A DNA stretch of 64,000 nucleotides from an uncultured Lachnospiraceae bacterium (GCA_947367855.1 CANBFE010000015.1:1-64000), one strand, 5' to 3'; shown: positions 41,079 to 50,120, numbered from the stretch's first letter. Notes: generated by a model from the sequence alone, not told the origin. Program-made: numbers and translations.

Positions 41079-42059
41079 TCAAAAAGCCATATCCCGTTTT
41101 ATTGTACTGGCTTCAAATTCCACGCCTTTCTTCTCTAACCATTCTTCCCATTTTTCGATTGCCCCAAGCTGTCCCAGGGTGATGGCGCCTTCCGAAAAAG
41201 CTCCCACTATTTTGGAATAAATCGAAGAATCAAATCCGGAATACAGTATCCCCCATCCCTGATCCGGATCTTTTTCATTCATATATCCCATTCCGCCAAT
41301 GCCAATTGTCAATATTCCGTTTTCATCCCGGAACGCATATCCGGCAATCTCCAATTCCGCATAGGTCATTGCCATTTCCCTGCTTGTTATAAGGGAGGGG
41401 TATTTGTCCATATATAGATTTGCAAGCTCCTCTAATTTCCGGGTTTGCTCCTCACCGTCAACCAATATACATGCGCCATTTCCTTCCGCTCCTTTTTTTC
41501 TGATGGCAGCAATTCCCGTGTATTGATTTGTTGTAATATCATACCGCTCATTTATACAGGAACCCTTTATCTCCTCAACCCCCATAAACTCCTTCAGGGT
41601 ATTTTCCAGGAAAGCATCCATTCCCCATGCGTTCAGAAGTCCCCCCAGTCTGTCTTCCTGAACCAGATAACGTTTTCCGGTTTCAGAATCAACCTGGACA
41701 GTTGTGTTTTGGGGATCGAATTTATAATTTTGCTCTGATGTTTTGTCATATATGCACCAGTGATTTTTTATTCCGTCTTTATGATATACATAAACCGCGT
41801 AATTCTCATTCTCAACCTTTTCCAGTTCCCTACAGGCCTGTGCGCCCAGGCTTTCAGAGATGGGCCTGTCCCTAAGACCTGTATTCATACAAATATACGC
41901 ATCATAGGGGCTTAACCGGCCACTTCCAACCCGATTCTCCGGCTCATGGGCATCCGCCCTGCCCACTCGCTCAAACAGGGACTTCCCCCTGTCAACCCCC
42001 TTCCTGTTCCTGTACTCATAATGTCTTTCTGTCATCAAAACACTGTTAATTGCACTCAT
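41079..42059 (-). CDS. Unrecognised protein of the 41-44 kb cluster
   Basis: 326 residues from MSAINSVLMTERHYEYRN, TGGAGG upstream. No signal peptide or membrane segment. A block around GLRDRPISESLGAQACRELEKVE with YAVYVYHKDGIKNHWCIYDK looks like a compact alpha/beta domain; a C-terminal part carries GILTIGIGGMGYMNEKDPDQGWGILY. It is the last of four same-strand genes of similar base composition. I do not recognise the family. Confidence 0.6.
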   Translation of the reverse strand: MSAINSVLMTERHYEYRNRKGVDRGKSLFERVGRADAHEPENRVGSGRLSPYDAYICMNTGLRDRPISESLGAQACRELEKVENENYAVYVYHKDGIKNHWCIYDKTSEQNYKFDPQNTTVQVDSETGKRYLVQEDRLGGLLNAWGMDAFLENTLKEFMGVEEIKGSCINERYDITTNQYTGIAAIRKKGAEGNGACILVDGEEQTRKLEELANLYMDKYPSLITSREMAMTYAELEIAGYAFRDENGILTIGIGGMGYMNEKDPDQGWGILYSGFDSSIYSKIVGAFSEGAITLGQLGAIEKWEEWLEKKGVEFEASTIKRDMAF

Positions 42060-42120
42060 TTCAGGCCTCCATTGTTTTCCATATATTTGCTCTTTACAGA
42101 CTGAAAAAGCATTCCAGACG

Positions 42121-42948
42121 TTACCGCTTTGAGAGAGGCAGATACATCCATTTTTCATAGCGTTCCACTGCTTTCTGGTGAATAGAACTGGGAACGCCAA
42201 CCTTATTTCCTACTTCTTCTATCCGCCCATTTCTTACCTCACATTTGGTTTCGTTAATGATGAATTCCTTACTGGTATCGACTCCTAATTCCTTCAGAAA
42301 TTCCAACATCATCGGCGTGCTCACCGTTGCCCGATGCAGCGCCGAAAACGCCTGCTGATCGCCGAAATGAATCAATGCGCTCAATCCAAATGCAAATGAA
42401 CCTGCATTTTGGTAATCCTCCGCTGTTCCCTTTCCATAACTGTCAATTCTTACTCTATCCCTCTCCACCGTGAACCGATAACCATTGCCGAATTCAAAGA
42501 CATTTCCCACACCTATGCTAAGGCGGTTCTTTACAGGATCATAGCCTGTGGGATGTGTGGTTTTAAATGGATGATCCATTCTGCCAAAAACACTGATTTC
42601 CTCCGGTGTATATCTTACTGCCGCATTGACGGTAAATACTTTTTCTCCATTGATGGAAAAGATACATGTAGTGGCATCAGCCATCTCCGAAGTGATTTCC
42701 ATTTCATCACCCTGCAGCATATCCAGTGTATTTTTTCCCAGTCCCATCTCCTCCATCAGGCTAAGCATCTTTTTAATGCCGCTTTTACGCTGCTGATCAA
42801 AACCATTCAGTGCAGCAGAATCCTCGCCCTTCAGGTTGTCATTAAAATACTCTACAAATTCATCGTGAGAACCGTCTTTTGCGGACAGTTTCCCTGTTGC
42901 CATGTTGTAAATATAAGAATGAATGCTTCCTACTCCGCTAATGCCCAT
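42121..42948 (-). CDS. Unrecognised protein of the 41-44 kb cluster
   Basis: 275 residues from MGISGVGSIHSYIYN, AAGGAGAG upstream. Soluble, with an N-terminal part that resembles WXG-like or flagellar-associated small secreted proteins only in general style (SIHSYIYNMATGKLSAKDGS). The middle has repeated beta-rich segments (CIFSINGEKVFTVNAAVRY, YRFTVERDRVRIDSYG). Operon position between two other unknown proteins suggests they act together. Function not known. Confidence 0.6.
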   Translation of the reverse strand: MGISGVGSIHSYIYNMATGKLSAKDGSHDEFVEYFNDNLKGEDSAALNGFDQQRKSGIKKMLSLMEEMGLGKNTLDMLQGDEMEITSEMADATTCIFSINGEKVFTVNAAVRYTPEEISVFGRMDHPFKTTHPTGYDPVKNRLSIGVGNVFEFGNGYRFTVERDRVRIDSYGKGTAEDYQNAGSFAFGLSALIHFGDQQAFSALHRATVSTPMMLEFLKELGVDTSKEFIINETKCEVRNGRIEEVGNKVGVPSSIHQKAVERYEKWMYLPLSKR

Positions 42949-43042
42949 TTTTTCTCTCCTTTTCATTTATCAGATCGGAATATGTTCCTTTCATTACAAT
43001 AACGAAATGTATATATCTCTGACATTTTTCAGCCGCCAAACA

Positions 43043-43249
43043 TCATGCACACTTCATCAATGCCCAGACAATCTGCTGCTCATATTCTATATCCACAATT
43101 AGTTCTCCTTGATCCTGAACCATCATCTGATCCCAGGTAATTATCTTTCCATCCTCATTTGTGTATCTCACACTGAACCAATGCGCCATGACAATCCTTT
43201 CCGTCTCCTGGTATCCCTCCGGAATTCTTCTGACAAAGGCGTTATCCAT
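43043..43249 (-). CDS. Small unrecognised protein of the 41-44 kb cluster
   Basis: 68 residues from MDNAFVRRIPEGY. The start overlaps the stop of the upstream gene (ATGGATAA), which would couple translation, since no strong ribosome site is present. Contains WFSVRYTNEDGKIITWDQM, suggesting a small beta-rich fold. Unknown function. Confidence 0.5.
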   Translation of the reverse strand: MDNAFVRRIPEGYQETERIVMAHWFSVRYTNEDGKIITWDQMMVQDQGELIVDIEYEQQIVWALMKCA

Positions 43250-44294
43250 AGTTCCAATATGTATTTTCAGGAATATAATTTCCAAAATGATTATTGATTC
43301 CTGTTGACCATGCATACCACCCTGTAAATAGGGAAAGATGGCTCATAAAGTCAGAATATCCTCTCACATTATCTATCTGTTCATCATGCTCTTTCCATAT
43401 TTCATCGGCCTGAAACAATTGCCCTTCCAGACTATCCGGAGTTATATAAAACGGAATATCCTTCTCATACTTTCTTCCATTTATCCACATATCCATTTTT
43501 GATACATTATCCACATCTTCTTTGTAGAAAAAACGAAAATCTCTTGGGGGCTGCAGGGACTCATCTGCCATACTTGCTCTCCCAACCTGATTCCGATAGG
43601 AAAAATTCCAACCGCTGTTAAAGTCAAATCCGCCATCCAGGGTCAGGTCAGAGTTTTTTTCGATTTCTTCTGTATCAATGGAACCGCTCCCCCACTTTTG
43701 GGCAATCTCATTTGCCATAGTTCCCAATGATTCCCTGACATCCGCACACTGATAATAGTAGTCCGCGTTGTAGTAAACCCAGTCATAATTCCTATAACCA
43801 TACTCCGCGTTCAACTTTGCCCCTTCGTCATAGTTTGCCCTTCTGGCCGCTCTGGCATTTTCCTTGGCAAAAATCTCATATACTTCGCTGATTATTTTCC
43901 TGTTATCCTCATCCACATTACCTGTTGACCAGTGCTTCTGAACCTGGTATTTTCGCATCTCCGTACAGCAATCAGAAAAATACTGATCCAATTCTCTCTT
44001 GTCTATCCTGCCAGCATAAAAATCACTCATATGCGTTTCAACATCTTTCTGCATATCATACCCGAAAGAATCTCCAAACAGATGTTTGGGCATAGGAACC
44101 GTAATCTGATAATTCGTATAGCAATCGCAAACTTTCCATGACTGTTCCGTCATTTTTTCGAAAGAATCTTTGGTAGGTGTAAAAGTATCCCGAACTCTTT
44201 TTATCACATCCTCCTGGTTCTTTAACCCTTTCTCTGTCAGCCGGTGATCCATATCCAAACCTGCCACATGAACCGCAACATTTCCTACATTCAT
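43242..44294 (-). CDS. Unrecognised protein heading the 41-44 kb cluster
   Basis: 350 residues, preceded by GGAGG. Soluble, rich in aromatic and acidic residues (SWKVCDCYTNYQITVPMP, FSDCCTEMRKYQ, YGYRNYDWVYYNADYYYQCAD). The repeated Y/W runs recall carbohydrate- or surface-binding proteins, but no motif is decisive. It begins the four-gene run 44294 to 41079 and lies next to a truncated sigma-factor remnant. Confidence 0.6.
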   Translation of the reverse strand: MNVGNVAVHVAGLDMDHRLTEKGLKNQEDVIKRVRDTFTPTKDSFEKMTEQSWKVCDCYTNYQITVPMPKHLFGDSFGYDMQKDVETHMSDFYAGRIDKRELDQYFSDCCTEMRKYQVQKHWSTGNVDEDNRKIISEVYEIFAKENARAARRANYDEGAKLNAEYGYRNYDWVYYNADYYYQCADVRESLGTMANEIAQKWGSGSIDTEEIEKNSDLTLDGGFDFNSGWNFSYRNQVGRASMADESLQPPRDFRFFYKEDVDNVSKMDMWINGRKYEKDIPFYITPDSLEGQLFQADEIWKEHDEQIDNVRGYSDFMSHLSLFTGWYAWSTGINNHFGNYIPENTYWNYG

Positions 44295-44364
44295 ACAAAA
44301 TCCTCCCTAAGCCGTAAAAGTAACTCCCCTTTCTATTATATATCGATTCCTATATTTGTTTTTG

Positions 44365-44667
44365 TTACATGAAAGTGTAAATATTTTTTCTTTCTCTTAC
44401 TTTATTACTCCTCCCATACCCAATGTAAAAATATCTCCCGAATATCCTCCACAGATAAATCTTCTGCGAATATAGTGTATACACTGGTGCCAAATTCGCC
44501 ACACTCACAAAGGCATTATGAACTGCATCCTCTGCCAAAAACGGATCATGCAGCACATCCACTGCAATCTTCTGCATCAGATATCTGTATCTTTCATAGA
44601 GAATCATTAATTTTCGCTTTTCCTCCGGTGTATGTGTTTTCCCATTACATTTTTGAGCCTTTTCCAC
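44365..44667 (-). pseudogene. Truncated sigma-70 region 2 fused to a foreign tail
   Basis: The N-terminal part (KRKLMILYERYRYLMQKIAVDVLHDPFLAEDAVHNAFVSVAN) is a sigma-factor region 2. After VAN the expected continuation is lost. Another frame over the next 70 bases ends EDLSVEDIREIFLHWVWEE-stop at 44405, which looks like the tail of a different gene. A deletion junction near 44475 is the simplest reading. Confidence 0.55.
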
Positions 44668-44763
44668 CCTTTATTAATATAACGAAATATAAAGACCTGT
44701 TTGTTACATTTTTCATCAGAAATCAGGTCCCATAACAAGATAACGCAATACTTAACCAACCAC

Positions 44764-44791
44764 AAAAAAGAACGCCCTTGTATGGACGCTC
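44764..44791 (-). terminator. Terminator of the mntA-hepT operon
   Basis: GAGCGTCC/GGGCGTTC arms with a TTTTTT run on the minus strand, just after the hepT stop codon. Confidence 0.75.
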
Positions 44792-44792
44792 T

Positions 44793-45134
44793 TCACCCTT
44801 TTAAAATTCTGCTTATTTCTGTTTTCAATTCCGGAAAATCATGCTGTATTGTATCCCACGCTGATTGACAGTCCAAATTTGAATACTGATGTGCAAAAAT
44901 ATCCCTGATTCCACACCATTCTTTCCACGGAACAACTTTTTCCTGCATTCTCAGTTCCTCTGATATTGCTTTGCATAACTCCCCTATCTGCAAAATACAC
45001 ATACAGCAGGCATTTTGAAAGACCGAATTTCCCACAAAGTTATTGTAATCATTATCAAACATATCACACGCTTCATCTAACTGCCTGCAATAGTCCAAAA
45101 TCTTGTTGAGGATAATTACATCTTTACTCTTCAT
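44793..45134 (-). CDS. hepT: HepT-like ribonuclease toxin
   Basis: 113 residues with the HEPN RNase motif R-x4-H-x-Y as R77-DIFA-H82-Q-Y84. The known partner MntA adds AMP units to the tyrosine of this motif to switch the toxin off. The start overlaps mntA by 11 bases. AT-rich, typical of transferred toxin-antitoxin pairs. Confidence 0.85.
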   Translation of the reverse strand: MKSKDVIILNKILDYCRQLDEACDMFDNDYNNFVGNSVFQNACCMCILQIGELCKAISEELRMQEKVVPWKEWCGIRDIFAHQYSNLDCQSAWDTIQHDFPELKTEISRILKG

Positions 45135-45414
45135 ACAATAATATCTCCGTTCCGGCTATTTCTTTCCTAAAGTCATCCGCAATTCCCGCCGTGGTGACTA
45201 AATCAACCGAAAGATTCAATGCCTCCTGAAACATCTGGCGCATTCCGGAGAGTTTTAGCAAGGACATCGGCCTGCCTTTTTCCACAAGTAAATCTACATC
45301 ACTTTTCTCGCTTGCCGTGCCTTTTGCATAGGAGCCAAACAGATATAATCTTTTTACCCCATACGAATATGCGATAGGAACAACTATCTTCTTGATTTCA
45401 TCAATATCCGGCAT
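45124..45414 (-). CDS. mntA: MntA-like antitoxin nucleotidyltransferase
   Basis: 96 residues, a minimal nucleotidyltransferase with the GS-x10-D-x-D signature (G27-S28 to D39-V-D41) in LFGSYAKGTASEKSDVDLL. The GAGGTGA site precedes the ATG. Its position before hepT matches the antitoxin-first order of this system. Confidence 0.85.
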   Translation of the reverse strand: MPDIDEIKKIVVPIAYSYGVKRLYLFGSYAKGTASEKSDVDLLVEKGRPMSLLKLSGMRQMFQEALNLSVDLVTTAGIADDFRKEIAGTEILLYEE

Positions 45415-45776
45415 ATTAAATCACCTCATATAGCTTAGTGTGGAAGAAAATCAAGTAAGGGAGATTTTATCTCTACTCGCCTTACTTATTCCGTGTCCAT
45501 CTGGCGACGGACTTTCCTATAAGGTAAAAACAACGGTAAAATTTCCCGCCGCCCGGTGGGTCAGAGTCTTTCGACCAGCCCAATCATTTTATGCCACTGG
45601 CCTATTTATATGTCAATATTAACGGAAATATGCTTTACTGTCAATGTTTCTCAGAAAATATTCTGATTTTAGACAATCTGCTGCATAAACATACCATCTT
45701 ACTCACAATATCTAACAACAAAATTATGATTCTTTTCAGCCAGAGCCACGTCACTCCTGCCTGTATGCCAAGGGCG
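45415..45776. other. Intergenic stretch without a supported gene
   Basis: Contains a plus-strand GC-rich core near 45470-45600 with short open frames in two registers (around TRLTYSVSIWR and KFPAARWVRVFRPA) that read like the eroded end of a repeated element, followed by AT-rich sequence. No start signal supports a gene. Confidence 0.35.
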
Positions 45777-46559
45777 TCAGCCCTCTCCCTTTTCAGCCTT
45801 TTCCATATGCTCCCGAATCTGTGATTCATGCTCCAGACAATAGTCATATCCCCATTTCATAAACCTGTCTATGGGCATGGAACGGTACATGTCATACAGA
45901 TGGTCTAACAGCTTCTCTCCCTGAATTTCCAATGTATAGAAATAGGGATATACACAGGATTTGGATGCATAGTAGGGATTCAAAGAGGCCAGTCTCTCAT
46001 CCCGCATCACCGGCTCCACTGCCATTTCGCTGAAAATCCATTTCAGATGAGGCGTCTCGTATTCCCTCGGATCGTCATGAAAATGGCGCTGCCAGACAAG
46101 AAACCAGACAAAATGTATGATTTCGTGGAGAGAACTCCCCAGAGCGCCCTTGGAACCGTTTCGGTAAAATACATCGAAGGCATGGTCTTCCAGATAGCGG
46201 GGGGAAATGGGATTAAATGTAACCCTGGCACACAAATCCGAAAGCTCATCTGTCAGATCCGTATCAAAGGCTTCCTCCAATGCGGCAATAACCGACGCCC
46301 TGTTTTCCTGCCATTGCCTATTGTAAGCTTCGATCTTTTCTGCCAGTTCCTCCTTCATCTGCGCCGCATACTCCGCAAAGAAGCCGGTCAGATACCGCCG
46401 CCTGTCTTCTGTTGTGCCTGACAAAAATCCTTCCCTGTCAATCTGCGGAAAAAAGGAAAAAACCGGTTCGCTCCAGAAGCCTGTCTGCCCTTCCTTCGTA
46501 AATTCCAGAATACTCTCCACACTGTAGCCCACCCCGGGATAACAAAATTTCAGCTCCAT
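45777..46559 (-). CDS. Hypothetical zincin-like protein
   Basis: 260 residues, soluble, preceded by AAAGGAGA. The segment LGSSLHEIIHFVWFLVW carries an HExxH motif, and a downstream glutamate (FSEMAVEPV) about 30 residues later could complete a zinc site, which would make it a gluzincin-like fold. No signal peptide, so any activity is cytoplasmic. I do not recognise the family. Confidence 0.6.
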   Translation of the reverse strand: MELKFCYPGVGYSVESILEFTKEGQTGFWSEPVFSFFPQIDREGFLSGTTEDRRRYLTGFFAEYAAQMKEELAEKIEAYNRQWQENRASVIAALEEAFDTDLTDELSDLCARVTFNPISPRYLEDHAFDVFYRNGSKGALGSSLHEIIHFVWFLVWQRHFHDDPREYETPHLKWIFSEMAVEPVMRDERLASLNPYYASKSCVYPYFYTLEIQGEKLLDHLYDMYRSMPIDRFMKWGYDYCLEHESQIREHMEKAEKGEG

Positions 46560-47119
46560 CGTTCAAGTCTCCTTTTTTCAAACGCTTTCGCAAATACACC
46601 CTCACAACGCCTGTATTTTTACTTTACAAACACAAAATTATCGTCCCGGCCGCTCCAGTGGCGTTCCGGCCTTTTGCCGCTGCTGCCTGTTCCATTTTAC
46701 CACATCCGGGCATTTTTTTCCATTGCAAATCCCGGCCAAATTTTTTCCACCATCTGCCTGGGCCGGGATACTCTCTTTCAGGAACGCAGCCCTCTATCTG
46801 TCCATCCGCCGCTTTTTTTATATTTTATCACTGCCTCTTTCGCATTCCATTCATCTTTCTTGATACATCAGGCAGAATTTTTCTTGAGGGAATATGGAAT
46901 TCCTTTGACAGAACTCTAAAAAATCGAACATCTAAAAACAGAAAAGACTTGACTGCAGCAGAAAACCCATTAAAATGAAATACAAATAAAGGGCAACGCA
47001 TTGAAAAAGGAAGGCGGTTGCCACCCAATTGGGCAGATATCAGCAAATTATACCTTCCAAGAGCCGTGAATTTCATCAAAAAAGCAGGAACCATACAGGA
47101 AAACGAAGGAGGACTGGCT
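46560..47119. other. 560-base gap with one promoter
   Basis: No gene is supported. Apart from the promoter at 46949-46976 the stretch shows only low-complexity T/C-rich sequence. Confidence 0.4.
46949..46976 (+). promoter_or_regulatory. Probable promoter for the GyrI-like gene
   Basis: TTGACT and TAAAAT with a 16-base spacer, pointing toward 47120. The untranslated leader would be about 135 bases. Confidence 0.5.
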
Positions 47120-47680
47120 ATGACATTTGACAAAGAACAAATTTTCCTATTCCCGGGAGAAACATTGACTGACATAATTTTTGACAAAGGTATTCGGTTT
47201 GACATTGTAAAAAAAGAAGAGTCCATATGGTGCGGCGCACTGGGTTATGCCGCCGATTTGACGGCTGAACCGGATATTGAAGGACTGCTTGCCAGATATC
47301 AGGCTCTTATATCAGCAGAAAAACGAGAGCTTGTAAGCCCTGACTGGAGCGGCTGCCTAAGTATCGGCTATTGGCCCGGCGGAGATGTGCCCCGCGGAAT
47401 TATGTTCATGCAGCAGGTTGCAGCAGAGGAACAGGATAAACGGTATGACTTGTATAAAACCCCGGCTTCCCTGTACATCCGTGTTCACTATGACAGCGCA
47501 GAAATCCCCGAAAAGCTGTTGAGGAAAGAACAATGCGGCGTGTTTGAGCTGTATGGGCCGATTCATGAGCTGGCGGAGAAGAACGGCTATGAAGCCCTGT
47601 CACCTGTGAGCTATGAATTTGAATATTACGGCAGTAAATCCTGCTATGCTTATTGTGCAGTAAAAAAGAAAACAGCGTAA
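47120..47680 (+). CDS. GyrI-like/AraC effector-binding domain protein
   Basis: 186 residues from MTFDKEQIFLFPGE, GGAGGA upstream. Beta-alpha pattern with GALGYAADL, GCLSIGYWPGGDVPRG, ASLYIRVHYDSAEIPE and a late EFEYYG, resembling stand-alone GyrI-like small-molecule-binding proteins. Likely binds amphipathic or drug-like ligands; assignment moderate. Confidence 0.65.
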   Translation: MTFDKEQIFLFPGETLTDIIFDKGIRFDIVKKEESIWCGALGYAADLTAEPDIEGLLARYQALISAEKRELVSPDWSGCLSIGYWPGGDVPRGIMFMQQVAAEEQDKRYDLYKTPASLYIRVHYDSAEIPEKLLRKEQCGVFELYGPIHELAEKNGYEALSPVSYEFEYYGSKSCYAYCAVKKKTA

Positions 47681-47769
47681 AAATATCGTCATAAAAACAG
47701 GCTATTGTCCACGAATGCCGGAATCATATGGATTTACCGCAATTACACAACAGGGAGGAAAATGCAGAC

Positions 47770-48408
47770 ATGCGAGAAGAAGAAAAAATCAATGCAGGGA
47801 TTTTGTTCAGCCCCGCCGATCCCGAATTAAAGGCAATCAAGCTGAAAACCCACAATTTGAATGTAGACTATAACAATACATATGAGGATGAGGAAGAAAA
47901 ACGGGCGGAAATCCTTTCCCAAATCATCGGCGAACTCGGAGAAGGCGGGCGTATCCAGGGTCCCATTGCGTTTCACTACGGAAAACACACCAAAATCGGC
48001 AGAAATTTCTTCGGAAATTTCAACCTGACAATCCAGGACGATGCCGAAGTCACCATAGGGGATAACTGCAATTTTGGTCCCAATGTAACCATTGTAACAC
48101 CTGTCCATCCCATGCTCCCCAATGAGCGCCGGGCAATGCTGACGGCAAACGGGGAGAAAAAATCCCTCTGCTATGCCAGGCCCGTACATATCGGCAATGA
48201 CTGTTGGTTCGGCGCTTCCGTGACAGTCTGCCCCGGTGTGACGATTGGAGACAACTGTGTCATCGGCGCAGGCAGCGTGGTCACAAGGGATATTCCCGCA
48301 GGCAGCTTTGCCGCAGGTGTTCCGTGCAGAGTAATACGGAAGCTTACCGAGGCGGACAGCATGCGGCATCTGCCGGATATTCTGGCGGACAATTCCATCA
48401 TAGAATGA
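47770..48408 (+). CDS. Hexapeptide-repeat O-acetyltransferase (maltose/galactoside acetyltransferase type)
   Basis: 212 residues. The left-handed beta-helix repeats run from EVTIGDNCNFGPNVTIVTPVHP to GASVTVCPGVTIGDNCVIGAGSVVTRDIPAGSFAAGVPCRVIRKL. The His of TPVHPM and the N-terminal ~50-residue cap fit the LacA/Maa family that moves acetyl from acetyl-CoA to sugars. GGGAGG is 11 bases upstream. No sugar pathway adjoins. Confidence 0.92.
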   Translation: MREEEKINAGILFSPADPELKAIKLKTHNLNVDYNNTYEDEEEKRAEILSQIIGELGEGGRIQGPIAFHYGKHTKIGRNFFGNFNLTIQDDAEVTIGDNCNFGPNVTIVTPVHPMLPNERRAMLTANGEKKSLCYARPVHIGNDCWFGASVTVCPGVTIGDNCVIGAGSVVTRDIPAGSFAAGVPCRVIRKLTEADSMRHLPDILADNSIIE

Positions 48409-48493
48409 AATTTATTGTGCCATGAGGCAAAACCTGCTGAATTTTGCTGACGGAATATCAAACAAGAACCCTTGACATGAGGAGGATTTTTTA

Positions 48494-48592
48494 TGCTGAA
48501 AAAACGTGCTGGCACCATGTCTTTAACTATCATTAAAGGAAAATTTGCTAAAAATACTATTTCCTTTAACGCACCCTCTCTCTTTTCTTAAT
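48494..48592 (+). CDS. Small ORF with a strong ribosome site, possibly a gene stub
   Basis: 32 codons starting MLKKRAGTMSLTI after GAGGAGG. No family resemblance. It could be the 5' stub of a gene interrupted by the GNAT gene's convergent end, which it overlaps by about 27 bases. The hairpin at 48531-48569 lies inside it. Confidence 0.3.
48531..48569. terminator. Bidirectional hairpin between acetyltransferase genes
   Basis: TTAAAGGAAA and its inverse around an AT-rich loop, at the end of two convergent genes. Loose T-runs on both sides; a weak terminator at best. Confidence 0.4.
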
Positions 48593-49027
48593 GCTAAATC
48601 CATTCTTCAAATACAACTTCACTGCATTTTGATTCCATTCAGCTACATGCAAAATAATTTCTTCATAGCCTTGTTCCTTTATATGATTCATTCCCCATAA
48701 CAATAATTTTTGTCCTATACCCTGTCCTTGAAACGATTTCTCAACAATTAAATCATCTAACTCATTTTCATAACAAGAAACAGCACCTACTATTACTCCA
48801 TTTTGCAAATAAAGGAAAATATCCTTTATTTTATCTTTAATTTGGGAATAATCATAATAAAAATTTATTGGCTCAACTTCTAACGCTTTTCTCATTTTGT
48901 AAAAACATTCATTATATATTTTCATATATTCATTCCAATATTCTTTTTGAAAAGAAACACATATTATGTCATTGTGATACTTCAATCCTTTATTATAAAT
49001 CATTTCATAAGCCATTATTTCTTTCAT
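48566..49027 (-). CDS. GNAT family acetyltransferase, AT-rich
   Basis: 153 residues. The acetyl-CoA loop is QGQGIGQKLL (motif A) and motif B is EWNQNAVKLYLKNGF. Base composition is distinctly AT-rich compared with the three other GNAT genes nearby, which suggests recent acquisition. GGGAG precedes the first ATG. Substrate unknown. Confidence 0.85.
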   Translation of the reverse strand: MKEIMAYEMIYNKGLKYHNDIICVSFQKEYWNEYMKIYNECFYKMRKALEVEPINFYYDYSQIKDKIKDIFLYLQNGVIVGAVSCYENELDDLIVEKSFQGQGIGQKLLLWGMNHIKEQGYEEIILHVAEWNQNAVKLYLKNGFSIKKRERVR

Positions 49028-49103
49028 CTATGTTTCTCCCAAAAATTAATCACTCATCATCAATGAAACTTGACAGAGCCAACGGCCAAATACGGTTGCA
49101 GTT

Positions 49104-49535
49104 TTATTTCCCGGAAAGTCTTTTTGCAAGATGTATCTCGCCGTCCTCGCGGTAACCGAAGGTTGTGTAAGCAGTCCGGGCCGCCGTGTTCTCCGCTCCG
49201 GTAAGCAGCTCAAATTTATGGAGCAGATAATGCTTTTGGCAGTATTGTTCTGCATAAGCGATCATTGCCCCTGCAATTCCAGACCGCCTGTGCTGCGGTT
49301 TTACATACACCTCGGTGATCTCCGGCATATAGTCGTCATAACAGAAAGACTTTTTCAGCTGAACGCACACAAAACCGGTGAGTTCCCCCTGATCCTCATC
49401 GACAATGACCACCTCCTGCCTGTTGGCAGTGAGGGAGGCCCTTATGTTTTCCAGTGTGGTTTCGCCCTCACCGTTAAACTCGTTATTCAACATCTGTAAT
49501 TGCGCTGCATCCTGTTCTGCGGCAATGCGTACCAT
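49104..49535 (-). CDS. GNAT family acetyltransferase
   Basis: 143 residues with motif A QHRRSGIAGAMI and AENTAARTAYTTFGY. Its ATG directly follows the stop of the upstream GNAT gene, with TGGAGG inside that gene's end, so the pair is translationally linked. The similarity to aminoglycoside-type acetyltransferases is only general. Confidence 0.85.
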   Translation of the reverse strand: MVRIAAEQDAAQLQMLNNEFNGEGETTLENIRASLTANRQEVVIVDEDQGELTGFVCVQLKKSFCYDDYMPEITEVYVKPQHRRSGIAGAMIAYAEQYCQKHYLLHKFELLTGAENTAARTAYTTFGYREDGEIHLAKRLSGK

Positions 49536-50027
49536 TCAGTCTACCTCCATCTCATATAATGCCATAGAGCGGCCATTGGGATAATCAAGAATATCCACAA
49601 TTTTATAACCGGCCTTCAGATAAATCTTTCTGACCGCCTTTTCATCCAACCCGGTGTCCAATCGGATGTACCGGATGCCGCGCCTGCGGCACTCTGACCG
49701 GATTGCCTCCGTAACCAGTTTTGTCATGCCCCTCCCTGCAAATCTGCGCAGAACACAGAATTTATGCAGGTAGGCGGCTTCCTGTTCGGGAGCATTGGGC
49801 CAGTAAACTGCATCCGTCCACTGCAGAATGAAGCCGCAGGCAATTTCCCCGTCAATTGTACCAATGCAGAAATTCTCCGGTTGGGCATCGGGAGTAAGCA
49901 GTTCTTCCGCCGTCAGCCATTCATCAGGCCAGACACGGTATCCCTGTTTCCGTCCCCAGGCCGCAACCTCACGCATAACGGAAATAGCGTTTTCCACTTC
50001 CCCAAAATGAATCTCTATTTTTTCCAT
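49536..50027 (-). CDS. GNAT family acetyltransferase with a repeated translation-start region
   Basis: 163 residues; motif A is RRFAGRGMTKLV, and the ending DEKAVRKIYLKAGYKIVD is typical. The ATG at 50027 has AGGACAGGGATC directly upstream, which is also the unit of a 16-bp minisatellite extending to 50120. Alternative GTG starts recur every 16 bases but only some are in frame, so the annotated ATG is the only start leading into the whole domain without frame change. Confidence 0.83.
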   Translation of the reverse strand: MEKIEIHFGEVENAISVMREVAAWGRKQGYRVWPDEWLTAEELLTPDAQPENFCIGTIDGEIACGFILQWTDAVYWPNAPEQEAAYLHKFCVLRRFAGRGMTKLVTEAIRSECRRRGIRYIRLDTGLDEKAVRKIYLKAGYKIVDILDYPNGRSMALYEMEVD

Positions 50028-50120
50028 GATCCCTGTCCTTCACAATTTCTGTCCTTCACAATTCCTGTTCTTCACAATTTCTGTTCTTCACAATTTCTGC
50101 CCTTCATGATCCCTGTCCTG
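50025..50120 (-). repeat. 16-bp minisatellite made of ribosome-site/start-codon units
   Basis: On the minus strand, ATG or GTG codons fall at 50027, 50043, 50059, 50075, 50091 and 50107, exactly 16 bases apart, each preceded by an AAGGACAG- or AAGAACAG-like stretch. The two outermost units are identical (GGACAGGGATCATG). Confidence 0.9.

Noticed and set aside
45440..45622. 60-codon plus-strand frame after mntA
   Set aside because: Reads like an eroded repeat, has no convincing ribosome site and breaks in a second frame.
50025..50120. CRISPR or iteron origin
   Set aside because: Unit length is 16 with no spacers, no replication gene is nearby, and the units match translation-start signals.
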